Shown: one piece after another, positions 1-10,325 of the stretch
How positions within the stretch are numbered: the first letter of the stretch is position 1
Layout of the letters: every line of letters begins with the position of its first letter
Assembly: GCF_006547145.1 (NCBI RefSeq)
Contig: NZ_CP041244.1
Span: 2,356,001-2,420,000 of the forward strand
DNA length: 64,000 nt
Origin: Actinomadura sp. WMMA1423
GTDB lineage: Bacteria > Actinomycetota > Actinomycetes > Streptosporangiales > Streptosporangiaceae
Reading direction: 5' to 3'
Notes under the pieces: generated by a model
Told to the model about the DNA's origin: nothing
Databases searched by the model: none
Seen by the model: only the letters and a program-made list of their open reading frames with translations
Position numbers and translations under genes: made by a program

Positions 1-158
1 TCGTAGGCCTGGGTGATCTCCTTGAACCGCTCCTGGGTCTCCGGATCCGGGTTGACGTCCGGGTGGAGCTCCCGCGCGAGCCGGCGGTAGGCCTTCTTGA
101 CCTCGTCGGCGCTGGCGTCCCGCCGGACGCCCAGGGTCGCGTAGTAGTCGTTCGCCAC
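1..158 (-). CDS. dnaJ: DnaJ co-chaperone, N-terminal part (runs off the window)
   Basis: Only the first 52 or so codons are present; the rest lies before position 1. The GTG start at 158 directly follows the hrcA stop (159-161). The translation begins [16 protein letters not shown] and continues with [17 protein letters not shown], so the J-domain helix II and the HPD tripeptide that stimulates DnaK ATPase are visible. The position straight after hrcA is the classic hrcA-dnaJ arrangement, so the gene is probably co-transcribed from the CIRCE-controlled promoter upstream of hrcA. The C-terminal zinc-finger and substrate domains cannot be seen, so a CbpA-type J protein is formally possible, but the hrcA linkage favours DnaJ. 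Confidence 0.9.
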   Translation of the reverse strand, partial: MANDYYATLGVRRDASADEVKKAYRRLARELHPDVNPDPETQERFKEITQAY

Positions 159-1169
159 TTACGACCCCGCCAGGATCTGTCCCACGTAGCGTGCCACTGC
201 CCGTACCGCTCCCATCGTGCTGGGGTAATCCATGCGTGTCGGCCCGAGCACTCCCAGCCGGGCCAGAGTGAGGTCGCCCACCCCGTAGTCGGCGGCGACG
301 ACCGAGGTCGACTTGAGCCCCTGGTCGGGGTTCTCGGTGCCGATCCGCACCGTAACTGTAGAGGAGTCGCCGGTCTCGCCGAGCAGCCGCATGAGGACGA
401 CCTGCTCCTCCAGCGCCACCAGCACCTCCCGCAGGCTCTGCGAGAAGTCCACGGCGGCGAGGTTGGCCGCCCCCGCGAAGACGATCTTCTCCTCGTGCTT
501 CTCGACGAGCGTCTCCAGCAGCACCGACAGCACCGCCGCCGCGACCGGCCGCTCGTCCGGGCCCACCTTGTCGGGCAGGTCCGCCACCGCGGCCGGGACC
601 TCGCCGAAGCCGAGCCCGTCCAGGCACGTGTTGAGCAACGCCCGGAGGTGGCCGATCGATTCCTCGGAGATCGGGCCGGTCTCGATGACGCGCTGCTCCA
701 CCCGCCCGGTGTTGGTGATCAGGACGAGCAGCAGCCGCCCCTCCGCCACCGGGACCAGCTCCACGTGCCGCACCGCCGAGCGGGTCAGCGACGGGTACTG
801 CACCACCGCGACCTGCCGGGTGAGCTGCGCGAGCAGCCGCACCGTCCGGCCGACGACGTCGTCGAGGTCGTACGCGCCGGACAGGAACGTCTCGATGGCG
901 CGGCGCTCGGCGACCGACAGCGGCTTGATGGTGGACAGCCGGTCGACGAACAGCCGGTATCCCTTGTCGGTGGGGACGCGCCCCGCGCTGGTGTGGGGCT
1001 GGGCGATGTAGCCCTGCTCCTCCAGCACCGCCATGTCGTTGCGGATGGTCGCGGGCGACACCCCGAGGTTGTGCCGGTCGGCCAGCGCCTTGGACCCCAC
1101 CGGCTCGTTGGTGGAGACGAAGTCCTCGACGATGGCGCGCAGGACCGCTAGCTTCCGGTCGTCCAGCAC
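159..1169 (-). CDS. hrcA: Heat-inducible transcription repressor HrcA
   Basis: 336 residues, full length for HrcA. It represses class I heat-shock genes by binding CIRCE and is kept active by GroEL (family knowledge). The N-terminal winged helix (about residues 1-75) contains [20 protein letters not shown] and the signature [20 protein letters not shown], followed by the GAF-like HrcA domain. The GTG start at 1169 is preceded by a strong AAGGAGGTGA site. Its own promoter region carries a CIRCE at 1204-1230, so the gene is autoregulated. It is followed without a gap by dnaJ. Confidence 0.97.
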   Translation of the reverse strand: MLDDRKLAVLRAIVEDFVSTNEPVGSKALADRHNLGVSPATIRNDMAVLEEQGYIAQPHTSAGRVPTDKGYRLFVDRLSTIKPLSVAERRAIETFLSGAYDLDDVVGRTVRLLAQLTRQVAVVQYPSLTRSAVRHVELVPVAEGRLLLVLITNTGRVEQRVIETGPISEESIGHLRALLNTCLDGLGFGEVPAAVADLPDKVGPDERPVAAAVLSVLLETLVEKHEEKIVFAGAANLAAVDFSQSLREVLVALEEQVVLMRLLGETGDSSTVTVRIGTENPDQGLKSTSVVAADYGVGDLTLARLGVLGPTRMDYPSTMGAVRAVARYVGQILAGS

Positions 1170-1203
1170 GTTGTCACCTCCTTCGTCCGGCCGGGCCGTG
1201 CTC

Positions 1204-1230
1204 CTGGCACTCCTTGCTTTCGAGTGCCAA
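1204..1230. promoter_or_regulatory. CIRCE operator (HrcA binding site)
   Basis: The inverted repeat CTGGCACTC-N9-GAGTGCCAA matches the CIRCE consensus TTAGCACTC-N9-GAGTGCTAA except for small changes near the outer ends, and has the correct 9-nt spacer. It lies 35 nt upstream of the hrcA start, as expected for HrcA autoregulation of the hrcA-dnaJ unit. Confidence 0.93.
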
Positions 1231-1361
1231 GTCTACGGCCCGGAAGGCTCGGCTGGAGCGCCCCCGCACTCTCCGCATGGCTGCGTGATCCTATCCGGCC
1301 CCGGAGCGGACGCCACGCCGAGGAACCCGGGGCGGCGGGGCACGGGCGGCCCGGCGGGTTA

Positions 1362-2198
1362 ATGTGCGGACCCGTGCGGAGTAAGAAGTACGGAAACGAC
1401 GTGCTGGCGGGCGACTGGCGCAGGCCGCGCAAGGGCCAGATCCCGGAGGTCCCCGCGGAGCCGGGGCTCGTCGCGGAGGACCCGGGCAGCGGTTTCTGCG
1501 GCGCCGTGGTCGGCTGCGACAAGTTCGGGGTCACCCTGGAGGACCGGTTCGGCAAGCGCCGGGTCTTCCCCCTGACCAAGTCCGGGTTCCTCATCGACGG
1601 CGAGCCGGTCACCCTCGTCCGGCCGGGCGCCGCGCCGAAGGGCCGCGCCCGGTCCGCCTCCGGCTCCATCGCCGTCCAGGGCCTGCGGGCGCAGGTCGCC
1701 AAGGAGAGCCGCATCTACGTGGAGGGCCTCCACGACGCCGAGCTGGTCGAGAAGATATGGGGCCACGACCTCCGCGTCGAGGGCGTCGTCGTCGAGTACC
1801 TCGAAGGCGTGGACGACCTCCCCTCCATCGTCGAGGAGTTCGCACCGGACGAGGGCCGGCGCCTCGGCGTCCTGGTCGACCACCTCGTGGAGGGCTCCAA
1901 GGAGTCCCGGATCGCCGCCCAGGTCACCTCGCCCTACGTCCTCGTCACCGGCCACCCGTTCATCGACATCTGGGAGGCCGTCAAGCCCGCGGCCGTGGGC
2001 ATCCGCGCCTGGCCCCGCATCCCCCGCGGCATCCCCTGGAAGGAAGGCGTGATAGCCGAACTCGGCTGGCCCGACGACCCGCCCGCCGCCTGGAAGCGCA
2101 TCCTCAACTCGGTGAACACCTACACCGACCTGGAACCCGCCCTCCTAGGCCGCGTAGAAGAACTGATCGATTTCGTGACCGTGCAAACCCAGGGCTAG
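1362..2198 (+). CDS. DUF3097 family protein
   Basis: 278 residues, matching the usual length of this actinobacterial family of unknown function. Recognisable stretches are KYGNDVLAGDWRRPRKGQIP near the N-terminus, then ESRIYVEGLHDAELVEKIWG, DDLPSIVEEF and IPRGIPWKEGV. The central part resembles a TOPRIM-like fold (EGLHDAELVEK, then GVLVDHL), but that is an inference. ATG at 1362 is used; a GTG at 1374 is an alternative. It is divergent from hrcA. Its stop codon TAG (2196-2198) lies inside the GCTAGC sequence duplicated by the downstream IS element, so the protein was not truncated by the insertion. Confidence 0.88.
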   Translation: MCGPVRSKKYGNDVLAGDWRRPRKGQIPEVPAEPGLVAEDPGSGFCGAVVGCDKFGVTLEDRFGKRRVFPLTKSGFLIDGEPVTLVRPGAAPKGRARSASGSIAVQGLRAQVAKESRIYVEGLHDAELVEKIWGHDLRVEGVVVEYLEGVDDLPSIVEEFAPDEGRRLGVLVDHLVEGSKESRIAAQVTSPYVLVTGHPFIDIWEAVKPAAVGIRAWPRIPRGIPWKEGVIAELGWPDDPPAAWKRILNSVNTYTDLEPALLGRVEELIDFVTVQTQG

Positions 2199-2199
2199 C
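2194..2199. repeat. Left target-site duplication GCTAGC
   Basis: GCTAGC abuts the left terminal inverted repeat and is repeated at 3311-3316. It contains both the DUF3097 stop codon (plus strand) and the transposase stop codon (minus strand). Confidence 0.9.
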
Positions 2200-3193
2200 T
2201 GTTCTGTCCCGTGAGGTTGGGGACGCGGCTGGCGGGTGGGTGGCCGCCGAGTGCGGTGTGTCCGCGGTGGTGATTGTAGGTGTGCAGCCAGTGCGGGAGT
2301 GCCTGGCGGCGTTGGGTCTCTGAGGGGTAGGGCTGGTTGTAGGCCCATTCGTCGAGAAGGGTGCGGTTGAACCGTTCGACCTTGCCGTTGGTCTGGGGCC
2401 GGTAGGGGCGGGTGCGTTTGTGGGCGATGCCGGCGGCGGTGAGGGTGTCGTGCCATAGCCGTGAGCGGTAGCACGAGCCGTTGTCGGTCAGCACGCGCTG
2501 CACCGTGATGCCGGCGTCGGTGAAGAATGCCTGGGCCCGCTGCCAGAACGCGGCGGCGGTCTCTTTGGTCTCGTCGGGCAGGATCTCGGTGTAGGCCAGG
2601 CGGGAGTGGTCGTCTACGGCGTTGTGCAGGTAGCCGTAGCCCAGGTTGGGGCGGCCGTGCACGGTGCGGGACCGGTGGGGGTCGCGGTGGGCCGAGGAGT
2701 TGCGGCCGCCGGTGGCGCGGCCGTGCACGCGGTGGCCGCCGCCGTCGGGGATGTTGCCGAGTTTCTTGATGTCGACGTGGACCAGGTCGCCGGGCGCGGG
2801 ATGCTCGTAGCGGCGGACGGTGCGGCCGGTGGCGCGGTCCAGGTGCCGTAGGTGGGGCAGGCCGTAGCGGGTCAGGACACGGTGGACGGTGGCGGGGTTG
2901 AGGCCGAGCAGGTAGGCGATGCGGGCCGGTCCCCACCGGCGCAGTACCCGCACCTTGATGATCCGCCGCTCGGTCCGGGTGGGGGTACGGCGCGGACTGC
3001 GGTGCGGGCGCGAGGACCGGTCGGCCATCCCGGCCTCGCCCAGCTCCCGATACCGCGCGGCCCATCTCCGGGCGGTGCCGACCGAGACCTGGAACCGTTC
3101 GGCGGCCCGCCGCAGCGGCCAGCGGCCATCGACCACGCAGCGGGCCAGGCGCAGGCGTCCGGTCTCGGTCAGCGGGGCATTACGGTGGGGCAT
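2195..3193 (-). CDS. IS481-family DDE transposase
   Basis: 332 residues. The N-terminus is a helix-turn-helix (RLRLARCVVDGRWPLRRAAE, then FQVSVGTARRWAARY), followed by a second HTH-like part and an integrase-core (rve) domain. The DDE triad is visible as D in LVHVDIKKLG, D in VLTDNGSCYR and E in NGKVERFNRT. ATG at 3193 is preceded by AGGAGG with good spacing. The stop codon TAG (complement of 2195-2197) falls in the duplicated target sequence rather than inside the element, so the CTAG target supplies the end of the transposase gene. There is no frameshift or truncation; it is probably active. Confidence 0.95.
   Translation of the reverse strand: MPHRNAPLTETGRLRLARCVVDGRWPLRRAAERFQVSVGTARRWAARYRELGEAGMADRSSRPHRSPRRTPTRTERRIIKVRVLRRWGPARIAYLLGLNPATVHRVLTRYGLPHLRHLDRATGRTVRRYEHPAPGDLVHVDIKKLGNIPDGGGHRVHGRATGGRNSSAHRDPHRSRTVHGRPNLGYGYLHNAVDDHSRLAYTEILPDETKETAAAFWQRAQAFFTDAGITVQRVLTDNGSCYRSRLWHDTLTAAGIAHKRTRPYRPQTNGKVERFNRTLLDEWAYNQPYPSETQRRQALPHWLHTYNHHRGHTALGGHPPASRVPNLTGQNS
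2200..2229. repeat. IS481-family left terminal inverted repeat
   Basis: Thirty nucleotides matching the reverse complement of 3281-3310 at 23 positions; begins with TGT as is common for this family. Confidence 0.85.
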
Positions 3194-3280
3194 GAGGGCC
3201 TCCTGTGGTGCCGGTGCAGATGTCGCAATCCACACCGAACCCGGAGGCCCTCCCTCATATCAAGATCATCCAACCGCGCC

Positions 3281-3310
3281 GCCGTGTTCCCAACCTCCGT
3301 GGGCAGTACA
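3281..3310. repeat. IS481-family right terminal inverted repeat
   Basis: Partner of 2200-2229; the reverse complement reads TGTACTGCCCACGGAGGTTG at its outer end. Confidence 0.85.
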
Positions 3311-3316
3311 GCTAGC
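3311..3316. repeat. Right target-site duplication GCTAGC
   Basis: Second copy of GCTAGC. It carries the hemW stop codon (complement of 3312-3314). Removing the element and one copy restores an overlap of the DUF3097 and hemW stop codons in a single CTAG. Confidence 0.9.
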
Positions 3317-4520
3317 ACAGCGCTCTTACTGCTGCGTCGGCTAGTAGGCGGCCCTTGAGAGTTAGTACTGCTCGGCCGTGCTCGTAGGGGATCGGGTCTA
3401 GGAGGCCCTCGTCCATCAGGCCGCGGGCGGCCTTGTCGTCCAGGAGGGTGGTGGGGCAGCCCTGGGCCAGGCGTAGTTCGAGCATTACGCGCTCGATGTG
3501 CCGGTCCTCGTCGGTGAGGATCTCCCTGGCGTGGGCGGGGGTGGTGCCCTCGGCCAGGCGGGAGGCGTAGGCGGCGGGGTGCTTGACGTTCCACCAGCGG
3601 GTTCCGCCGACGTGGCTGTGGGCGCCCGGGCCGACGCCCCACCAGTCGGCGCCCGTCCAGTAGAGCATGTTGTGCCGGCAGGCGGCGCGGGGGTCCGCGG
3701 CCCAGTTGGAGATCTCGTACCAGTGCAGGCCGTGGGCGCTGAGCAGCTCGTCGGCGATCAGGTAGCGGTCGGCCATGGCGTCGTCGTCGGGCGCGGTCAG
3801 TTCGCCGCGCCTCACCTGCGCCGCCAGGCGGGTGCCCTCCTCCACGATGAGCGCGTAGGCGGACACGTGGTCGGGCTCCGCCGCCAGGGCCGCTTCCAGG
3901 GAGCCTCTCCAGTCGTCGTCGGTCTCCCCTGGCGTCCCGTAGATGAGGTCGAGGTTGATGTGCTCGAAGCCCGCCTTGCGCGTCCACTCGACGACCTGGG
4001 GGACGCGTCCAGGCGTATGCGCGCGTTCCAGGACGGCGAGGACGTGCTCGCGCGCGCTCTGCATGCCGTACGAGACGCGTGTGAACCCGGCTTCGCGGAG
4101 CCTGGCGATGTACGCCTCGTCCACCGACTCGGGATTGGCCTCGGTGGTGACCTCCGCGCCGGGGGCGAGCCCGAACTCGGAGTCGATCGCGGCCAGTACG
4201 CGGCCGAGGTCGTCAGGGGAGAGCAGGGTCGGCGTGCCGCCGCCCACGAAGACGGTCTCCACGGGGAGGTCGGCGTCGCCGAGCACGCGCCGGGCCATCC
4301 GGACCTCGCGGACGGCGGTGTCGGCGTAGGACTCGCGGCTCGCCCCAGGGCCCAGCTCGGTGGCCGTGTAGGTGTTGAAGTCGCAGTACCCGCACCGGGT
4401 CACGCAGAACGGCACGTGCACGTAGAACGCGAAGGGGCGCTCTCCCAGGCCGCGCAGGGCACTGGCGGGAAGCGCGCCGTCGGCCGGTACGGGGTCGCCG
4501 TCAGGAAGCGTCGAGGGCAC
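3312..4520 (-). CDS. hemW: HemW-type radical SAM protein (oxygen-independent coproporphyrinogen III oxidase-like)
   Basis: 402 residues. The radical SAM cluster motif CVTRCGYC (Cys39, 43, 46; CX3CX2C) follows FYVHVPF, typical of the HemN/HemW family. Other family blocks are VETVFVGGGTPTLL, the EANPES motif and NLDLIYGTPGET. Members of this length without an extended N-terminus are usually HemW heme chaperones rather than true oxidases. The GTG start at 4520 fits the family length. The stop codon lies in the right-hand IS target duplication, so the gene is intact. It runs in the same direction as the 4560-5000 gene, 39 nt downstream of it. Confidence 0.9.
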   Translation of the reverse strand: MPSTLPDGDPVPADGALPASALRGLGERPFAFYVHVPFCVTRCGYCDFNTYTATELGPGASRESYADTAVREVRMARRVLGDADLPVETVFVGGGTPTLLSPDDLGRVLAAIDSEFGLAPGAEVTTEANPESVDEAYIARLREAGFTRVSYGMQSAREHVLAVLERAHTPGRVPQVVEWTRKAGFEHINLDLIYGTPGETDDDWRGSLEAALAAEPDHVSAYALIVEEGTRLAAQVRRGELTAPDDDAMADRYLIADELLSAHGLHWYEISNWAADPRAACRHNMLYWTGADWWGVGPGAHSHVGGTRWWNVKHPAAYASRLAEGTTPAHAREILTDEDRHIERVMLELRLAQGCPTTLLDDKAARGLMDEGLLDPIPYEHGRAVLTLKGRLLADAAVRALC

Positions 4521-4559
4521 CCCTCAAGTCTGCCGCGCTCCACCGCCTGCTTCGGCCGG

Positions 4560-5000
4560 TCAGGCGTTCCCGAGCTTCTCGCGGAGCCAGTCGGGGATGT
4601 GCTCGTCGGCGCGGGGGAAGCGGTCGAGGTCCTGGACGTAGGCGGACGGGGCCAGCGGCGGGGTGAACTCGGGCTCGCCGTCGTAGTCGAACTCGGCGCT
4701 GAAGTGGCCGGAGCGCTCGATCTGGAGGCGCGCGGTGAACCAGGCCCCCTTGCCGGACCGGTACATGGCGCGGCGCAGCTCGTCCATCTTCCCCACGGCC
4801 TGGCCCGGCGGCAGGGCCGTGCGGCGCCCGCCGTCGGGGCCCTCGACCTCGAGCGAGGCGCTGTCGATGCCGACCGTCGCGCGGAACTCGAAGTCGAGCC
4901 GCTGCCACCCCGCCGGGGCGGCGGAGCGCAGCGCGCGGACGGCGCCGTTCACCGTCTCCCGTTCCTCCTCGGAACGCAGAACCTGCTCGGGGTGGGTCAC
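4560..5000 (-). CDS. YezG/DUF600-like immunity-type protein (tentative)
   Basis: 146 residues, soluble. GTG at 5000 is chosen because GGAGG lies just upstream. The middle reads WQRLDFEFRATVGIDSASLE, followed by GKGAWFTARLQIERSG, SAEFDYDGEPEF and the C-terminal signature DEHIPDWLREKL. This layout resembles YezG-family immunity proteins, which neutralise secreted polymorphic toxins. No toxin gene is beside it: the neighbours are hemW and an unrelated divergent gene. Either it is an orphan immunity gene or the family assignment is wrong; the assignment comes from reading the motif pattern only. Confidence 0.6.
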   Translation of the reverse strand: MTHPEQVLRSEEERETVNGAVRALRSAAPAGWQRLDFEFRATVGIDSASLEVEGPDGGRRTALPPGQAVGKMDELRRAMYRSGKGAWFTARLQIERSGHFSAEFDYDGEPEFTPPLAPSAYVQDLDRFPRADEHIPDWLREKLGNA

Positions 5001-5173
5001 GCTGCCTCCGCGAGGTGGGCCGGTTCGATCGATCAGGCACCGTACCCGTCCGACCGTACCGGCGTCCGCGTCCGAGTCGAGCAGCCGCCGCCGTGTCGCG
5101 GCGAGGCCGTGTCGCGGCGAGGCCGCCGCCGCTTCGGCCGCCGACCGCCTGAGACACCGCAACGAATACGGAT

Positions 5174-6070
5174 ATGGTCGTCCGGATGCGAAATGAGGGT
5201 GCGACCGGCCGGGAGCGCGTGCCCGCCCGCGTCCTGCTGCGAGGCGAGCCGGACGGCTGGCACTGGGTGCTGGTGGACGAGGCGGGAGCCGAGCTGCGCT
5301 CGGACTTCGCCGGCGCGGGGACGCGCTGGTCCGCCGGCGGGCGCCCGGACCCGGAACCGGCGTGGTGGCGCAGCAGGCTCGCCGAGACGGCCGAGGGACT
5401 GCGGGAGGCGGTCGCCGAGCGGCTGACCGACACGACGTTCCGCCGGTTCGGCGCCGAGGCCGCGATCACCTGGTTCGCGGTGGAGGAGCCCGTCGAGTGG
5501 GAGGGGATCGTCACCCTGCGGGAGGCCGACCCGGCCCGGTTCCCCGGCCGGGTGCCGCCGTTCCTGGTGACGCTGGAGCCGGGGCGCGGGGCGCTGCTGC
5601 CGGACGCGAGCCTGCTGTTCTCCACCAGCGCCGCCGACGCCTGGACGACCCTCGACGCGGTCGCCGAGCGCTGCGGCACCCTCCCGCCGAAGCCGTCGTT
5701 CCTGTGCGGCTGGGCGGGGCACCGCAGCGTACGCGTGGGGCGCGGGACGCTGTCGCTGTCCACCGGCCGGGGCGAGGACGGCGTGGAGCGGCTCGCGCAG
5801 ATCTGCGGCACGCGGGCGCCCGGCTGGAGCGGCAACCCCGAGATGCGGTTCCGGCTCGACGGCGTCGACCTGCTCGACGAGCCCGCCGGCGACGTCGTCG
5901 CCCTGCTCCGGGAACTGGACCACGAGATCGTCAGGCGCGGCCGCTCCGTCCGGCTGGAGGGCTGCGGGCTCACGCTCCACGCGCCCGACGGGGCCGAGGA
6001 GGCGGAGCGGTTCACCGGCGTGTCCCTGGGGGTGCCCGCGGCGCTGTCGCCACTGTGGAGCGGCTCCTGA
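5174..6070 (+). CDS. Hypothetical protein, unknown function
   Basis: 298 residues, no signal peptide or membrane segment, and no family I recognise. The composition is Trp-, Arg- and Glu-rich, with WHWVLVDEAGAELRSDFAG at residues 29-47 and WAGHRSVRVGRGTLSLSTG in the second half. ATG at 5174 is used; an ATG four codons later (5186) is an alternative. It is divergent from the YezG-like gene with 173 nt between them. Codon use is normal for the window (strong third-position GC), which supports a real gene. Confidence 0.7.
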   Translation: MVVRMRNEGATGRERVPARVLLRGEPDGWHWVLVDEAGAELRSDFAGAGTRWSAGGRPDPEPAWWRSRLAETAEGLREAVAERLTDTTFRRFGAEAAITWFAVEEPVEWEGIVTLREADPARFPGRVPPFLVTLEPGRGALLPDASLLFSTSAADAWTTLDAVAERCGTLPPKPSFLCGWAGHRSVRVGRGTLSLSTGRGEDGVERLAQICGTRAPGWSGNPEMRFRLDGVDLLDEPAGDVVALLRELDHEIVRRGRSVRLEGCGLTLHAPDGAEEAERFTGVSLGVPAALSPLWSGS

Positions 6071-6170
6071 CGCGCGCGGACCCCCGCGCACCCGGCGCAC
6101 ACGGAGCCGACACCCACGGGGGACCGCGCCGTCACCGGAACGCAACCGGGGCGGCCTAGGTTCGCCGATC

Positions 6171-7577
6171 ATGAGAAGCCGCGCGCGCCATGCCGTGCTC
6201 GCCGTGACCGGCGCAGCCCTCGCCGGTGCTCCCCTCGCCCTCCTCCCCTCCCCCGCCCACGCCGCCGGGACGCCCGGCACGATCAACGTCCACCGCGGCG
6301 GCCCCGCCGGGTCGCTGCCGTTCACCGCCCGCCGGGACGGGGAGGCGCTGATCTCCTTCAGCGCCTCCGCCCCGGGCGTCTCCTGGGTCCGCGAGGGCGC
6401 CGAGTCGGCCGTCGTGTCGATCGCCGTCGACGGGCGCCATGTGACCGACCTCGTCGTCCCCTCGTCCGAACCCATCCCCCGCAGCCTCGGGCTCGGGCAC
6501 GTCGGCAAGGGGCGCCACAGGGTGACCCTGCGGTTCGCCAAGGGCAGCGCGCCCGCGGCCCGCCGGGTCACGCTCCGGCGCACCCGGGTCACCATGCCCG
6601 CGGCGGACGCGCTCGCCCTGCGCCACGCGCCCGTCGTCGTCGGCCGGACGGGGTGGCCGACCGGCGACCCCTACCAGAACGCGACCACCGACACCCCGTT
6701 GATCGCCTGGCACGAGACCCGTCCCGCCGCCGCTCCCGGCCATCGGATCATCGAGTACTCCGTGGTGTGGAGCAACGAGGACGGCGGCACCGACACCCCC
6801 GCGCTGATGGCCCGCTGGGGCCGGACGACCGACATCGAGTGGATCTACCGGGTCGAGGTCGACCCGTCCGGCCGGCGCGTGGACGGCACCGCCGTCTACC
6901 AGGCGCCCATGCACCTGACCCTGAAGTTCACGGGCCGCTACGAGGGCGACCACCCGGTGCTCCAGACCTGCACCCAGAACAACAACATGTGCGACGCCGT
7001 CTCGCCCGCCCCTCCGCTGCGCTTCCTGCTGGACTCCTCCGGGACGCGCCCGGACGGCCGCGCCCGCGAGGTCGTCATGGACCGGGAACCGTGGACCTAC
7101 CGGATCGCGGCGCAGGAGATGCTCCGCGAAGGGAAGATCGAGAAGCCGTCCGACCCCGCGACGCGCGAGGTCGGCGACCCGCGGACGTACCTGTTCGCGG
7201 AGTTCTCCAAGACGACGGGCGCCGCGACCGGGGCCGGGTCCGCTCCGGGCGTCGCACTGGGCGTGCGGCTGAGGTCCGACCCGTCCCGGCTGTACCGCTC
7301 CGACCACGACGAGCCGACCTGGTCGATCGAACGCGACGGCGCCGTCGCCACCACCGTGGAACTGCCGGAGGGGACGACGGTCTCCGACATCGCGAGCATC
7401 GAGGCCGTCCGGCGTCCCACCGGGTTCGGGGACAACGGCGCGCCGGCCACCGTGACGTCCGTCAACCGCGGGTTCTTCCTGGACGACTCGTTCCTGCCTC
7501 AGCGTTCGTCCGTCGAGTGGAACGGGTCGGTCACGCTCACGCAGGCGAACCCCTCCGCCGTCCTCTGGCGTCCCTGA
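6171..7577 (+). CDS. Secreted protein of unknown function
   Basis: 468 residues with a clear Sec signal peptide: RSRARHAVLAVTGAALAGAP, a hydrophobic core and an AHAAG cleavage site near residue 32. The mature part begins with a beta-rich segment (about 35-140). After it comes HAPVVVGRTGWPTGDPYQ and a middle part with IIEYSVVWSNEDGGTDTPAL and WIYRVEVD. Two cysteines (QTCTQNNNMCD) may form a disulfide. The whole looks like an extracellular beta-sandwich protein, but no enzyme motif was recognised. A strong hairpin terminator follows at 7598-7631. Confidence 0.75.
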   Translation: MRSRARHAVLAVTGAALAGAPLALLPSPAHAAGTPGTINVHRGGPAGSLPFTARRDGEALISFSASAPGVSWVREGAESAVVSIAVDGRHVTDLVVPSSEPIPRSLGLGHVGKGRHRVTLRFAKGSAPAARRVTLRRTRVTMPAADALALRHAPVVVGRTGWPTGDPYQNATTDTPLIAWHETRPAAAPGHRIIEYSVVWSNEDGGTDTPALMARWGRTTDIEWIYRVEVDPSGRRVDGTAVYQAPMHLTLKFTGRYEGDHPVLQTCTQNNNMCDAVSPAPPLRFLLDSSGTRPDGRAREVVMDREPWTYRIAAQEMLREGKIEKPSDPATREVGDPRTYLFAEFSKTTGAATGAGSAPGVALGVRLRSDPSRLYRSDHDEPTWSIERDGAVATTVELPEGTTVSDIASIEAVRRPTGFGDNGAPATVTSVNRGFFLDDSFLPQRSSVEWNGSVTLTQANPSAVLWRP

Positions 7578-7597
7578 CCCCACTCCAGGCACCGTGA

Positions 7598-7631
7598 AGG
7601 GGCCCGTGGCGCGAACCGGCCACGGGCCCCT
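7598..7631 (+). terminator. Hairpin terminator after the secreted-protein gene
   Basis: A perfect 13-bp stem (7598-7610 with 7619-7631, AGGGGCCCGTGGC) and an 8-nt loop, 20 nt after the stop codon. There is no long U tract, as is common in actinomycetes. Confidence 0.75.
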
Positions 7632-7725
7632 GTTCATAGGGAACCGGGGCGAACTCCACGCGCGTCCAAGGAGTCATACACTTCGCCAATAGCTTGCATA
7701 GCGAACCCCGGAGAGGACGACCGCC

Positions 7726-8235
7726 ATGGCCTACGGGCCTCCCCCGCCGCCCGGTCAGGGACAGCAGCCCCAATGGCAGCAGCAGGCCCCCTGGCAGCAG
7801 CCCGGAAACGCCTGGCAGCAGCCGCAGCAGCCCCAGTCCGGCATGGGCTGGCAGCAGCAGCCGCAGGGCGGGAACGGCACCGCCCAGATGCCCGGCCACT
7901 TCGGCCCCGTCACCGACGACGAGAAGACGTGGTCGCTGATGGCGTACGTGGGCCAGTTCCTCCTCGGAGCGATCGCCCCGGCGGTCGTCTACCTCGGCAA
8001 GGCCCGGTCGCCGTTCGTGCGCAGGCACGCCGCGCAGGGCCTCAACATGGGGATCGCGTCCATCGCCGTTTGGGTCGTCTTCGGGCTGCTGTCGCTGGCC
8101 GTCGACTTCTTCATCTGGGTGCCGCTTCTGTTCACGGCCGTCGTGATGTTCTTCCTGGTGTACGCGGGCAGGGCCGCCAACCGCGGCGAGTTCCGGCGCG
8201 TGCCGTCCGCGGTGGCCTGGCCCCTGCTCAAGTAG
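7726..8235 (+). CDS. DUF4870 domain membrane protein with Pro/Gln-rich N-terminus
   Basis: 169 residues. Residues 1-65 are a disordered Pro-Gln-Gly tail (PPPPPGQGQQPQ, repeated WQQ and PQQ). The rest is a DUF4870 (Tic20-like) domain: DEKTWSLMAYVGQFL, a first hydrophobic helix, then ARSPFVRRHAAQGLNM and two more helices. Role unknown; such proteins sit in the cytoplasmic membrane. The gene converges on lepA, and the two stop codons are only 6 nt apart and lie within a small hairpin. Confidence 0.85.
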   Translation: MAYGPPPPPGQGQQPQWQQQAPWQQPGNAWQQPQQPQSGMGWQQQPQGGNGTAQMPGHFGPVTDDEKTWSLMAYVGQFLLGAIAPAVVYLGKARSPFVRRHAAQGLNMGIASIAVWVVFGLLSLAVDFFIWVPLLFTAVVMFFLVYAGRAANRGEFRRVPSAVAWPLLK

Positions 8236-8241
8236 CGGCGG

Positions 8242-8247
<6 letters not shown>
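8230..8247. terminator. Small bidirectional hairpin at the DUF4870/lepA convergence
   Basis: AAGTAGC-ggcg-GCTACTT, a 7-bp stem containing both stop codons (TAG at 8233-8235 and its complement at 8242-8244). It could serve transcripts from both sides; the stem is short. Confidence 0.4.
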
Positions 8248-10083
<1,836 letters not shown>

Positions 10084-10325
10084 CGGGGTCCGTTCGCAAT
10101 GCTCACAGGTGGACAGGGATCTGTGTCCCCCATAATCCCATGTCCCGCGCGATGCTCCGTGCACGGCCCGGTTTGGGACGGGCCCCGGTGATTGGTAAGC
10201 TGTGCGACTGCGTGTGGCGTAGCGTCGTGCCCCGGGGGCACCGTCCCGCCCCCGTTCAGACATTTTCGTCAGCGCCTGCCGATACGCGCAGGCCCAGGAT
10301 CGCGACCAAGCTGAGGCTCTACGAC

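Larger units (their letters stand above)
2200..3310 (-). mobile_element. IS481-family insertion sequence, intact
   Basis: An 1111-bp element with one transposase gene. Its ends are imperfect inverted repeats: the left end reads TGTTCTGTCCCGTGAGGTTG and the right end, reverse complemented, TGTACTGCCCACGGAGGTTG, with 23 of 30 positions identical over 2200-2229 and 3281-3310. It is flanked by GCTAGC on both sides (2194-2199 and 3311-3316). IS481 of Bordetella is known to target and duplicate NCTAGN, which this matches exactly. Intact ends, an intact gene and a perfect duplication suggest recent insertion. Confidence 0.93.

Noticed and set aside
1204..1230. Possibility that the palindrome is a plain terminator
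   Set aside because: The half-sites and 9-nt spacer match CIRCE, and it lies upstream, not downstream, of genes on both sides.
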